From NCBI GenBank assembly GCA_022511225.1, contig JAFLRZ010000006.1, positions 38,620-102,619 on the forward strand: 64,000 nt of DNA, in the 5' to 3' direction. Position 1 is the stretch's first letter. Every line of letters begins with the position of its first letter. A program made the position numbers and the translations under genes. The notes below the pieces were generated by a model. It made no database searches. It was not told where the DNA came from and saw only the letters and a list, made by a program, of their open reading frames with translations. Below are positions 38,438-47,072 of this stretch, in pieces. The DNA comes from Eubacterium sp. (GTDB lineage: Bacteria > Bacillota > Clostridia > Oscillospirales > Acutalibacteraceae).

Positions 38438-38938
38438 ATGAAATATAAGGACTATGAATTTCCGCAGACTCCGTCAAAAATAGAAATATTATCAAATACC
38501 AACGTGAGCAAATCTCCTGTTTTTGACGGAAACAGCGTAGTTGAAAACGTATCTGTAAACCCTGTTACCGTAAAATGCACGGGTGAGTTTTTCGGCAAAG
38601 AAGGCAGGGAGTGTTGTGATATGATTCAGAATCTACTGAAGCAGTCGGATGCAGGGTGGCTTTTCGCACCTGAGCTTTCACCTGTAAAAGCATTTCTTAC
38701 GTCGTTTTCCTACAGCAAGGGCGTTGATAAAAATTCAATCAGCTACGTTCTGGAATTTACCGAATGTTGTGACAGCTCCAAGGGTACAGCAGTTATTAAT
38801 TATACTGTATGCCGAGCAGGTGAAAATGCTTTTGACATCGCAAACAGGTGCTCAATCGATGTAGAAACCGTTATGAGGCTCAATGATTTTATAAGTCCTT
38901 TCGATATTAACGAGGGTGATAAGGTGATGATAAAATGA
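38438..38938 (+). CDS. LysM-containing tail assembly protein (XkdP/gpU-X-like)
   Basis: C-terminal LysM: YTVCRAGENAFDIANRCSIDVETVMRLNDF. Confidence 0.75.
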   Translation: MKYKDYEFPQTPSKIEILSNTNVSKSPVFDGNSVVENVSVNPVTVKCTGEFFGKEGRECCDMIQNLLKQSDAGWLFAPELSPVKAFLTSFSYSKGVDKNSISYVLEFTECCDSSKGTAVINYTVCRAGENAFDIANRCSIDVETVMRLNDFISPFDINEGDKVMIK

Positions 38939-39882
38939 AATTAGTTGTTCAGACAGTAGACGACGTTAAGCTTGAAATCGAAAACATTACACGGCTGACC
39001 TTCAGTCAGTCCGCCGATGCAGCCTGCGACAGCGTATGGGCGTATTTTAAGAGTGAAGCTGCGATTAGCGAAATAGCCTCCGTTATGCTTTTTGACGGCG
39101 AAAAGCTTGTATTTAACGGATATTGCGATTGCCAGAAAACGGTTGAGGACAAGGACGGTTTTGAGGTGTACGTGTTTGCACGCTCAAGCGCGTCACTTCT
39201 CGTAGACAATCAGGCAGAGCCGTATACTTATATTTCACCGAGTGCAAAACAGCTTTGCTTGCTTTATGCAAATCCTTTTGATATTAAATGCGCACTGCCT
39301 GAAATTTACAGCACTCAAAGCTATCAGGTTCTGGGTGGTACGTCTTGCTACGGTGCGATAAATCAATTTGTGTATTTTTGTACAGGCTACAGTATTATGG
39401 TAACTCCTCAAAATGAGCTTTGTCTGCTCACTCCGAGCGATAGTGTAAAATCTCTTGACAAATACATTGTGCTTTCAGTTAAATCGACTATTAACAGAAG
39501 TGAGCCTATAACTATCATTAATTATAAGGATTCTCTTAACGCAAACGGCTACTCTCACCATACACGCTCGGAATATGCCGAGTCACAAAAAATCAACAGA
39601 AGCCGTTATGTCAATCTTAATTCTCTCGCTCCGTGGCAAAGAGATTTTACCGTTCTTCAGAAGATTAAAAAATCGTTTGATGAATATAAGCTTCTTGAGC
39701 TCGAAATTGCAGGCTTTGCAGACGAGGATTTGCTTCAGCGTTTTTCATTCAGCTCTCGTTCAGGCAACTTTGATGACTACGCACTGACCGAAAAGCGTTA
39801 CATCTGTGATAAAAGCGGAAAGCGGACAAGACTCATCTTAAGAAAAATGATTGACGTAAAGGAGAATACGTATGTGGATTAG
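38935..39882 (+). CDS. Phage late-control gene D / XkdQ-like baseplate hub protein
   Basis: Directly after the LysM gene; about 315 aa with gpD-like organisation (AKQLCLLYANPFDIKC; INYKDSLNANGYSHHTRSEYAESQKINRSRYV). Confidence 0.7.
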   Translation: MKLVVQTVDDVKLEIENITRLTFSQSADAACDSVWAYFKSEAAISEIASVMLFDGEKLVFNGYCDCQKTVEDKDGFEVYVFARSSASLLVDNQAEPYTYISPSAKQLCLLYANPFDIKCALPEIYSTQSYQVLGGTSCYGAINQFVYFCTGYSIMVTPQNELCLLTPSDSVKSLDKYIVLSVKSTINRSEPITIINYKDSLNANGYSHHTRSEYAESQKINRSRYVNLNSLAPWQRDFTVLQKIKKSFDEYKLLELEIAGFADEDLLQRFSFSSRSGNFDDYALTEKRYICDKSGKRTRLILRKMIDVKENTYVD

Positions 39883-40234
39883 TCAGCAAATCAGTAAAAG
39901 CGATTCTGAGCCTTCTATACAGAGGGGACGTGTAACGTTAAACAGTAGTGGTGAACTTGAGGCTGTATCAACAGGAGTTGAAAGAAGTGTTGACGTGTTT
40001 TCTCCGTTTGGATACGCCTATTGTGTTCCTGCGGATACGGATATGCTTCTTGCACGATTCGACGGAAGGCAGGGCGCAATCGGTATTACTATGGAGAATG
40101 AAGCTCTTGACGTGGGCGAAATAAAAATCACTTCTACGTCAGGAGCATACATTCATCTTAAAAATGACGGCAGCGTTGTGATAAACGGCTTAGTGATAAG
40201 TAAGACAGGTGAAATAATTGAAAAGAAAAATTAA
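39872..40234 (+). CDS. Baseplate assembly protein V / spike-like
   Basis: RSVDVFSPFGYAYCVPADTDMLLARFDGRQGAIGI and GEIKITSTSGAYIHLKNDGSVVINGL match the gpV/Mu gp45 repeat style. Confidence 0.75.
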   Translation: MWISQQISKSDSEPSIQRGRVTLNSSGELEAVSTGVERSVDVFSPFGYAYCVPADTDMLLARFDGRQGAIGITMENEALDVGEIKITSTSGAYIHLKNDGSVVINGLVISKTGEIIEKKN

Positions 40235-40502
40235 TGAAAACGAACAGCTTTTTGAAATACTTCAAAGCTGTGTGCTGGTACTTAACTGCCCCCGACTGAA
40301 GCATTATCCGAACAAGAATTTCGGAAGTAACTTAAAAGCACAGGGAAATGATATTACCGTTAAGTTGGCTCTTGATTATGCAAGACAGGCAGTCAAGGAG
40401 CTTGACGGAGTATTTATAAAGTCAGCGGGGTATTGTGATGACGGCATTATTTTTGATGTGCTTGTTAATAACGAGGAAGGAGAGGTGACAGTTAAGCTTT
40501 GA
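40218..40502 (+). CDS. Baseplate wedge gpW/gp25-like protein (TTG start)
   Basis: KNFGSNLKAQGNDITVKLALDYARQAVKEL; sits between V and J. Confidence 0.6.
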   Translation: MKRKINENEQLFEILQSCVLVLNCPRLKHYPNKNFGSNLKAQGNDITVKLALDYARQAVKELDGVFIKSAGYCDDGIIFDVLVNNEEGEVTVKL

Positions 40503-41572
40503 GTAAAACAACAAAAGAAATATATGATTCAATGAAAAAATATTATGAGGACAATGCAGGCGAGATCCTCAATGATAATTCAAAGCCGGCAAGAATTTTT
40601 GAGGCACTTTCTACCGAGCTTTATGCACTTTACTGCTATGGCGATTATACACGCGCTCAGGCTTTCGTACAGAGTGCTACGGGCGAAAATCTTGAAAAGC
40701 TTGCCGAGCTTCGCGGTATTACAAGAAAAACACCGCAAAAGGCTACGGGTGAGGTCGTATTTCGTATAGCTCAGCCCGCAGAGAAGATGATTTACATTCC
40801 AAACGGAATAATCTGCTCTGTAAGCAGTAAGCCATACCTGCAATTTGTTACTACGTACAGTTCATTTATTGAAATCGGTCGTACCTCGGCAGTGATACCG
40901 GCAGAGGCAATTTCTGAGGGCAGTATGTACAACGTGTATCCAAAAGAAATTGACCTTATGGTTAATGCTCCTCCCGGCATTTCAAGTGTATATAATGCAG
41001 AAGCCTTTACAGGAGGATATGATATGGAAAATGATGAGTCGCTTCGTATGAGAGTGATAAATCGCTATGCATTTGACCCCAGCGGAGTCAGCGCAGGACT
41101 GCTTGAAAGCATTGTGATGAATCTTGAATTTGTTACGGACTGCTATATTCCAAGAGTTGAGAAATTCGGAACTCTTACAGTGTACATAGCAACGAAAAAT
41201 AACATTTTGCTTGATTCTTATGAAGAAGAAATAAAAGAGGCTCTTGCCATCTGCGAGCTTTTCGGCGTACAGCTTGAGATTGTTCTTGCATCTTATCAGG
41301 ATTTTTCCATTGACTTAAGACTTAAGGTCAGAGCGAATTTTGACAAAGCTGTTATAGAGAAAGAGCTTAGAAACGTAATAAATATGCTTTATGCTCAGTG
41401 CAGAATCGGAGATGCCTTTTCTCTTGAGAATATTGAAAAGCGTGCACTTCTTATTGACGGCGTGCTTGATGCTTCGGCAGAATCTGAAAGCGCGATTAGC
41501 AACACGGTTTATTCTGATTACGGCAAAAAGCTTAATATCAAGGATTTGGCGGTGAGCTACTATGAAGCTTAA
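40499..41572 (+). CDS. Baseplate J-like protein (TTG start)
   Basis: AEAISEGSMYNVYPKEIDLMVNAPPGISSVYNAEAFTGGYDMENDESLRMRVINRYA is typical of baseplate J (gp47). Confidence 0.9.
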   Translation: MSKTTKEIYDSMKKYYEDNAGEILNDNSKPARIFEALSTELYALYCYGDYTRAQAFVQSATGENLEKLAELRGITRKTPQKATGEVVFRIAQPAEKMIYIPNGIICSVSSKPYLQFVTTYSSFIEIGRTSAVIPAEAISEGSMYNVYPKEIDLMVNAPPGISSVYNAEAFTGGYDMENDESLRMRVINRYAFDPSGVSAGLLESIVMNLEFVTDCYIPRVEKFGTLTVYIATKNNILLDSYEEEIKEALAICELFGVQLEIVLASYQDFSIDLRLKVRANFDKAVIEKELRNVINMLYAQCRIGDAFSLENIEKRALLIDGVLDASAESESAISNTVYSDYGKKLNIKDLAVSYYEA

Positions 41573-42137
41573 TGAGGAACGAAGCAAAAGACTTAAATTC
41601 CTTGCAGATAATTTATCGTTTGATTACGAGAATGATAAAAATAATTCAGTCCTTCTCAATACGGTTGATAACGCAATTAAAGAGGTGTTTGAGTATCTTA
41701 AAAAAGTGCTTGAAGATGCTTATGCAACAGACCCAAAGGGCAAGGGAGCAGCTCTTTTTCTTGAAATTTTGCAAAGAGATATTGATTCGCTTGATGATGA
41801 AGAGTCGAAGAATCTGATTGTAAGCTCCCTTTCAAAGCCTTTCAGCTATTATGAATCGGGCACGTTTCTCAACTTATTGAATGAGCTTGCAGTACGTTCC
41901 ACTGTTTCATACCGTCTTAAAGCAGTAAAAATAGAAAGTGACGTAATATCGGATATTGATACTCTTAATGAATACTGCAGGATTATTTCAAATTTTGTAC
42001 CGCCGTTTTTTCCTTGTACGGCTTCGGGCAATGGAGTGAAGTTTTCCGTATGGGACGGATTAACGGCAAGCTGGTATCAGCTCGATAAAATGAACATGCC
42101 GTTTTATTTTATGGACACACTATATGTAGAGGAGTAA
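41562..42137 (+). CDS. Phage tail protein I / XkdU-like (DUF2313-like)
   Basis: Directly follows J with overlap; ~190 aa. Confidence 0.6.
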   Translation: MKLNEERSKRLKFLADNLSFDYENDKNNSVLLNTVDNAIKEVFEYLKKVLEDAYATDPKGKGAALFLEILQRDIDSLDDEESKNLIVSSLSKPFSYYESGTFLNLLNELAVRSTVSYRLKAVKIESDVISDIDTLNEYCRIISNFVPPFFPCTASGNGVKFSVWDGLTASWYQLDKMNMPFYFMDTLYVEE

Positions 42138-42140
42138 ATT

Positions 42141-42647
42141 ATGAGCAGTTATAACAAAACAAAGAACTTAAAACTTAATCAGTGGAGGGAATCAGACGTT
42201 CCTAAAATGGCTGATTTTAATTACGATAATGAAATAATCGACAGTGAGCTCAGCTCTCACACAGCCAACAGTGAAATTCATATCAAATCAGAGGAAAGGG
42301 ACAGATGGAATGAATACGTTTTTACAGGGGTCTATTTTGGTGACGGTAAGCTTTCCCGCATAGTGGAAACAAATTGTCCTTTTGAAGCGGTTTTCGGCTT
42401 CGTTTATACTGATGAAATGCCCCCTTCAATTCACTATAACGATGACGGCTCAACGCACCATTACGTGTCATTTGTGAGTCAGTTCGGAAACTCAATCGGT
42501 GCTTCAATAAACAAGAATAACAAAGACATAACTGTAAAAAACAGCTTTGGTGCAGAGATTAAAAATGAGCATGCAAATTTGAATCAGAACGGTTTGATGT
42601 ACCGTTACGTACTGTTCAGGGATAACAGAGGTATCATAAATAAGTAA
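42141..42647 (+). CDS. Short tail-fibre-like protein
   Basis: N-terminus SSYNKTKNLKLNQWRESDVPKMADFNYDNEIIDSEL, then ERDRWNEY, resembles Firmicutes phage tail-fibre N-termini. Confidence 0.65.
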   Translation: MSSYNKTKNLKLNQWRESDVPKMADFNYDNEIIDSELSSHTANSEIHIKSEERDRWNEYVFTGVYFGDGKLSRIVETNCPFEAVFGFVYTDEMPPSIHYNDDGSTHHYVSFVSQFGNSIGASINKNNKDITVKNSFGAEIKNEHANLNQNGLMYRYVLFRDNRGIINK

Positions 42648-42685
42648 TTGATAATTGAATCTTTCTGACAGTCCGAAATTAAGTC

Positions 42686-42714
42686 TTTACAACAGTTTAA
42701 TATTGTAATATAAT
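42686..42714 (+). promoter_or_regulatory. Sigma-A-type promoter for panT-coaX
   Basis: TTTACA (42686-42691), 17-nt spacer, TATAAT (42709-42714). Confidence 0.65.
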
Positions 42715-42716
42715 AA

Positions 42717-42787
42717 GCAGGCATTGTATCCGTGACAAAAATATCATTTGTCGGGCAATGCCTGCAATTTTGTGTTTTGTTGCAGGC
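42717..42787 (+). promoter_or_regulatory. panT leader with mutually exclusive hairpins
   Basis: gcaggcattg (42717-42726) / caatgcctgc (42756-42765) versus gcctgcaa (42760-42767) / ttgcaggc (42780-42787). Confidence 0.5.
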
Positions 42788-42821
42788 GCTCAGGAACAGT
42801 AGCAGAAAGGACAATTTAATT

Positions 42822-43388
42822 ATGAACGAAAACACAAAAAAAATTGCAGGCTTAGGTCTGCTTACAGCAATTGTAGTTGTACTCCAATTGCTCGGAGCCT
42901 TCATCCGCTTCGGACCCTTCTCAATTTCACTTGTACTCATTCCAATAGTAGTCGGTGCGGCACTATATGGTAAAATGGCAGGTGCGTGGCTTGGTTTAGC
43001 CTTCGGTGTGGCAGTGCTCGCCTCAGGTGATGCGGGTGCATTTTTAGCAGTAAATCCCGTAGGTACGGTAGCAACTGTTTTGCTAAAGGGACTTCTTGCA
43101 GGACTTCTTGCAGGAGTTTGCTACAGCCTGATTGAGAAAAAGAATAAGGTTTTTGCAACTATTATGTCAGCAATTATCTGCCCGATAGTAAATACAGGTG
43201 TATTTCTTATAGGCTGCCGTTTATTCTTTTTTGATACAATCAAGGAGTGGGCAGGCGGAACAGACGTACTCGTTTATATGGTTACAGGTCTTGTAGGCTT
43301 CAACTTCCTTTTCGAGCTTGGTGCAAATCTCATTCTTTCACCAACTATTATTAAACTTGTAAGTTTGGGCAGAAAGGAAAATAAATAA
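42822..43388 (+). CDS. ECF transporter S component, likely pantothenate-specific (start placed at 42822)
   Basis: ECF S-component-like topology; immediately upstream of coaX. Confidence 0.75.
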   Translation: MNENTKKIAGLGLLTAIVVVLQLLGAFIRFGPFSISLVLIPIVVGAALYGKMAGAWLGLAFGVAVLASGDAGAFLAVNPVGTVATVLLKGLLAGLLAGVCYSLIEKKNKVFATIMSAIICPIVNTGVFLIGCRLFFFDTIKEWAGGTDVLVYMVTGLVGFNFLFELGANLILSPTIIKLVSLGRKENK

Positions 43389-44152
43389 TGATTATTGCAG
43401 TAGACGTCGGAAATACAAATATCGTTATAGGCTTTCTCGAGGGTGAAGAGCTTATCAACGAATGTCGTCTTTCCACTTCGGCAGATGATTCATCCGAGGA
43501 GTATGCAATTAAGTTTAACAGTATTTTTGAAATTTGTAATATAAACGTTAACGATATAGAGGGCAGCGTGCTTTCATCAGTTGTGCCGCCGCTTAACAGA
43601 ACGATATCAAAGGCGCTTATGATTATCACAGGCAAAAAGCCTATTGTTGTCGGTCCCGGTGTAAAAACAGGACTTAATATTAAAATCAACAACCCTGCTG
43701 AGTTAGGCGCAGATATGGTAGTCGGCGCAGTTGCAGGTATTGCAAAATATCCTTGCCCACAGATTATTTTTGATTTGGGTACGGCAACGACTGCATCGGT
43801 TATTGACAGCAAGGGTGGCTTTCTCGGCGGTGCAATTTTGTGCGGCGTCAAGACCGGATTAAACGCTCTTTGCTCGTCAACGGCACAGCTTCCTCAGATT
43901 GAGATTATTGCGCCTGAAAGTGCTATCGGTGCAAATACGATTGATTCAATGAGAAGTGGTACGGTTTTCGGCGCTGCTGCTATGATTGACGGACTTATAA
44001 AGAGATTTGAAACAGAGCTTGGCGAAAAAGCAACGGTAATCATCACAGGTGGCCTTGGCGGAGTAGTTGCCAAAAACTGCGAAAGTGACGTTATCGTTGA
44101 CAGAAATTTACTTATTGACGGACTCCGTCTGATATATGAAAAGAACAAGTAA
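43388..44152 (+). CDS. coaX: Type III pantothenate kinase
   Basis: IIAVDVGNTNIVIGF, VVPPLNRTI, GPGVKTGLNI, ELGADMVVGAVAG, FDLGTATTASVID, GGAILCGVKTGLNAL. Confidence 0.95.
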   Translation: MIIAVDVGNTNIVIGFLEGEELINECRLSTSADDSSEEYAIKFNSIFEICNINVNDIEGSVLSSVVPPLNRTISKALMIITGKKPIVVGPGVKTGLNIKINNPAELGADMVVGAVAGIAKYPCPQIIFDLGTATTASVIDSKGGFLGGAILCGVKTGLNALCSSTAQLPQIEIIAPESAIGANTIDSMRSGTVFGAAAMIDGLIKRFETELGEKATVIITGGLGGVVAKNCESDVIVDRNLLIDGLRLIYEKNK

Positions 44153-44178
44153 AAAGAACAGTAGGAGGATATCATAAA

Positions 44179-45414
44179 ATGGCAGTATTTCGTGGATTTC
44201 GTGCTTACAGACCGACTAAGGAAAATCAGTCCCTTATCCCTGCACTTCCGTATGATGTTATGAGCAGTGCAGAGGCAAGGGAAATGGTAAAGGATAATCC
44301 GTTATCCTTTCTGCATATCGACAGAGCAGAGATTGATTTGCCTGTAGAAACAGATATATACAGTGACAAGGTTTATGCAAAGGCAAAGGAAAATCTTGAA
44401 AGCCTTGAAAAAAATGCTATGCTTCAGGACGAAACACCCTGCTTTTATATCTACAAGCAGATTATGAATGGCAGAGGTCAGGTAGGCATAGTCGGCTGTG
44501 CATCAATTGATGATTATATGAATAACGTCATAAAAAAGCACGAGCACACTCTTGCAAAGAAGGAGCAGGACAGAATTAATCACGTAAATACCTGCGATGC
44601 AAATACAGGTCCTATATTCCTCACCTACAGAAATAACGGCACTCTTAACGAGCTTGTTAATTCATTTATGGAGGAAAACGCACCCGAGTACGATTTTGTT
44701 GCAGACGGCGTTAAGCAGACGGTATGGGTTGTCAGCGACAGCGAGCTTGTTGCAAAAATTTCAGAGCTTTTCGCCGGAGTAGAGTCAATGTATATTGCAG
44801 ACGGTCATCACCGCTGTGCTTCGGCAGTAAAGGTTGGTATGATGCGCAGAGCCGATAATCCGGATTACACAGGTGATGAGGAGTTTAACTACTTCCTCGC
44901 AGTTGCTTTTCCTGATAATCAGCTTGAAATTATGGATTACAACAGAGTTGTAAGAGATTTAAACGGCTACACAGTTGATGAGTTTTTAGAAAAGCTTGAA
45001 AAGCATTTCACTTATAAAAAGGTAGGAGTTCAGCATAAGCCGTCAGAAAAGCACACCTTCGGTATGTTGATTGATAATCAGTGGTACGAGCTTAAGGCTA
45101 AGAAGGATATTATTATTGAAAACAGTCCTGTTGACAGGCTCGACGTTTCAATCCTTCAGAATAATCTTCTTGCTCCCATTCTTGGTATCATCAATCCGAA
45201 AACTGACGATAGAATCGACTTTATCGGCGGTATCAGAGGTCTTAAGGAGCTTGAAAGACGAGTTAATACAGATATGAAGCTCGCCTTCGCTATGTATCCT
45301 ACCACTGTAGAGGATTTGATGGATATCGCCGATGCAAGCCTTATTATGCCACCAAAATCAACTTGGTTTGAGCCAAAGCTTCTTTCGGGATTATTCATTC
45401 ATCACCTATCATAA
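44179..45414 (+). CDS. DUF1015 family protein
   Basis: FRGFRAYRP...PYDVMSSAEA, HEHTLAKKEQDRINH, IADGHHRCASA. Confidence 0.85.
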   Translation: MAVFRGFRAYRPTKENQSLIPALPYDVMSSAEAREMVKDNPLSFLHIDRAEIDLPVETDIYSDKVYAKAKENLESLEKNAMLQDETPCFYIYKQIMNGRGQVGIVGCASIDDYMNNVIKKHEHTLAKKEQDRINHVNTCDANTGPIFLTYRNNGTLNELVNSFMEENAPEYDFVADGVKQTVWVVSDSELVAKISELFAGVESMYIADGHHRCASAVKVGMMRRADNPDYTGDEEFNYFLAVAFPDNQLEIMDYNRVVRDLNGYTVDEFLEKLEKHFTYKKVGVQHKPSEKHTFGMLIDNQWYELKAKKDIIIENSPVDRLDVSILQNNLLAPILGIINPKTDDRIDFIGGIRGLKELERRVNTDMKLAFAMYPTTVEDLMDIADASLIMPPKSTWFEPKLLSGLFIHHLS

Positions 45415-45442
45415 GTTCAACAATTAAAAATACCATTGTTTT

Positions 45443-45477
45443 TGATATGCACCCTTTTTGGGTGCATATTTTTTATG
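45443..45477 (+). terminator. Intrinsic terminator
   Basis: tgatatgcaccc ttttt gggtgcatattttttatg; both flanks are identical to the hairpin at 55260-55309. Confidence 0.85.
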
Positions 45478-45510
45478 TGTAAAACAGCGACAGGAGTGTT
45501 TCCAAATTGA

Positions 45511-45586
45511 GAATGAGTCCGGTACAGTACCGAACTCATTCTCTTTCCGACTGATATTTATTTGTCTTATCCTTAGGGTTTACTTC
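45511..45586 (-). repeat. Terminator-associated dispersed repeat, copy 2
   Basis: Reverse complement gaagtaaaccctaaggataagacaaataaatatcagtc...gaatgagttcggtactgtaccggactcattc aligns with 31685-31760. Confidence 0.7.
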
Positions 45587-45604
45587 CTACAGCCGAGTTT
45601 TTTG

Positions 45605-46321
45605 TTATTCGCTCTTACCCATTACGTCAAGAGGATTTACATATTTGTTATTAACCAACGTTTCGAAATGAAGATGATAATCGCTTTTTGCCTCAAACGG
45701 AACGACACCCATAGCACCTATAGTCTGCCCTATTGTAACGTAATTTCCCTTTGATACGTTGACCGTTTCGAGTCCGCAGTAGCGCGCAACGAGATTTCCG
45801 CCGTGGTCAATTTCAACAACATTTCCGTAAAGCTCGCTTTTCGTTACGTCTAATACAAGTCCGTCGTTTATTGCAACAATCTTTTCTCCTGCCGAGCATT
45901 TAAAGTCAATGGCGGTGTGAGATCTGTAATCTCCCATAGTTTCATTGAGTACAAGCTCCTGCGTGTAACCGTTTACAGACGTTTCGCCTGCAGGGTACTT
46001 ATAAAATGATTTATAAGGAGTATTCGTGTCGCCTTGCTCCATCGTTACCTTTTCTGTTGTCTTTTCTGCCTTTGCCGTAGTCTTTTGTGCTTTTGCAGAA
46101 GTAGTTTCCTTTACGGTAACGCGCCTTTGCACCTCGGTTGCCTTTTCAGTCGCCGCAGCAGAAATCTGCGTTTCCTTTACGGTAGTATTTTCGTTTACGT
46201 CAGTGACCTTTGCGCTCTGGGTTGAAAAATACACGATAAGTCCCATTGCAATGATACAAAGACATATTACGGAAAATAACGCTTTTAAGTTTTTATTATT
46301 TGATTTGCCTTTAGCAGTCAT
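45605..46321 (-). CDS. M23 family metallopeptidase (LytM domain), membrane-anchored
   Basis: N-terminal TM, Thr/Lys-rich linker, GDYRSHTAIDFKCSAGEKIVAINDGLVLDV, YHLHFE. Confidence 0.88.
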   Translation of the reverse strand: MTAKGKSNNKNLKALFSVICLCIIAMGLIVYFSTQSAKVTDVNENTTVKETQISAAATEKATEVQRRVTVKETTSAKAQKTTAKAEKTTEKVTMEQGDTNTPYKSFYKYPAGETSVNGYTQELVLNETMGDYRSHTAIDFKCSAGEKIVAINDGLVLDVTKSELYGNVVEIDHGGNLVARYCGLETVNVSKGNYVTIGQTIGAMGVVPFEAKSDYHLHFETLVNNKYVNPLDVMGKSE

Positions 46322-46448
46322 AAACTAACACCTCGATAAAATTATTACCGAATTGAAGAAAATTATACAAATTATTTTTCCGTATAAATATTAATTACAA
46401 TTTATACAAATGTGTGGTAAAATAAAATTAAAATATTTGAAAAAAAGT

Positions 46449-46474
46449 TGTAAGGTTTTTGCAGTGTAATCGTA
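46449..46474 (+). promoter_or_regulatory. Candidate ECF-type promoter upstream of the sigma gene
   Basis: TGTAAG (46449-46454), 16 nt, CGTA (46471-46474); compare the SigW-type TGAAAC-N16-CGTA arrangement. Confidence 0.5.
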
Positions 46475-46522
46475 CTAACTTACGTAGCGGTAGCTATAAG
46501 AGGTGGAAGGAGGTGCAGTATT

Positions 46523-47044
46523 TTGTCTGACAATGCAACAAAGCAGGAGGCTACACGGCTGTTTAATATTGCTTATGAAGAGTCGTATACTTCGATTTAC
46601 AAGTTCTGTTTGTCTAAGCTTAAGAACACTCACTTAGCTGAAGATTGCGTTCAGGAAACATTTTTGGTTTTCTACAACAAGCTTCTTACAGGCGAGGAAA
46701 TTTCATACTCAAAGGCATTCCTGCTAAAAACGGCAAATAACTTTATTCTAAAGAAATTCAGTGAAGTAAAAAAGTCGTATAACACAATAAGCATTGACGA
46801 GGTTATCAACATTCCTACCCAAAATGAAGATATCGACGACAGGCTTACCTTTGAACAGTATTCAAAGCAGATAAGTGCTGCACTTTCGGACAAGGATGCA
46901 GAGTTGTTTTCAATGAGGTACATAGAGGAATTAAAAATTGATATGATTGCCGAGAGATGCGGTATGAGCATTACGGCAGTCACTACAAGATTATCCCGAA
47001 TCAGAAAAAAATTACAAAAACTATTTGAAAATGATTTAAGATAG
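46523..47044 (+). CDS. ECF-type RNA polymerase sigma factor (TTG start)
   Basis: Sigma-2-like HLAEDCVQETFLVFYNK; sigma-4 HTH DMIAERCGMSITAVTTRLSRIRKKLQKL; strong SD ggaaggaggtg. Confidence 0.9.
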   Translation: MSDNATKQEATRLFNIAYEESYTSIYKFCLSKLKNTHLAEDCVQETFLVFYNKLLTGEEISYSKAFLLKTANNFILKKFSEVKKSYNTISIDEVINIPTQNEDIDDRLTFEQYSKQISAALSDKDAELFSMRYIEELKIDMIAERCGMSITAVTTRLSRIRKKLQKLFENDLR

Positions 47045-47072
47045 AAAAAATCAAATAGAGAAAGGAGTAGTT

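Larger units (their letters stand above)
32535..42647 (+). mobile_element. Compact phage-derived structural gene cluster (head + baseplate; no sheath/tube/tape measure, integrase or lysis genes seen)
   Basis: About 15 co-directional, overlapping ORFs running from terminase to a tail-fibre-like protein, flanked by ordinary chromosomal genes. Confidence 0.85.

Noticed and set aside
32535-42647. Phage cluster considered as a complete inducible prophage or as an R-type tailocin
   Set aside because: A complete prophage needs integration, replication and lysis genes, and a tailocin needs sheath/tube genes and normally lacks capsid. Neither fits.
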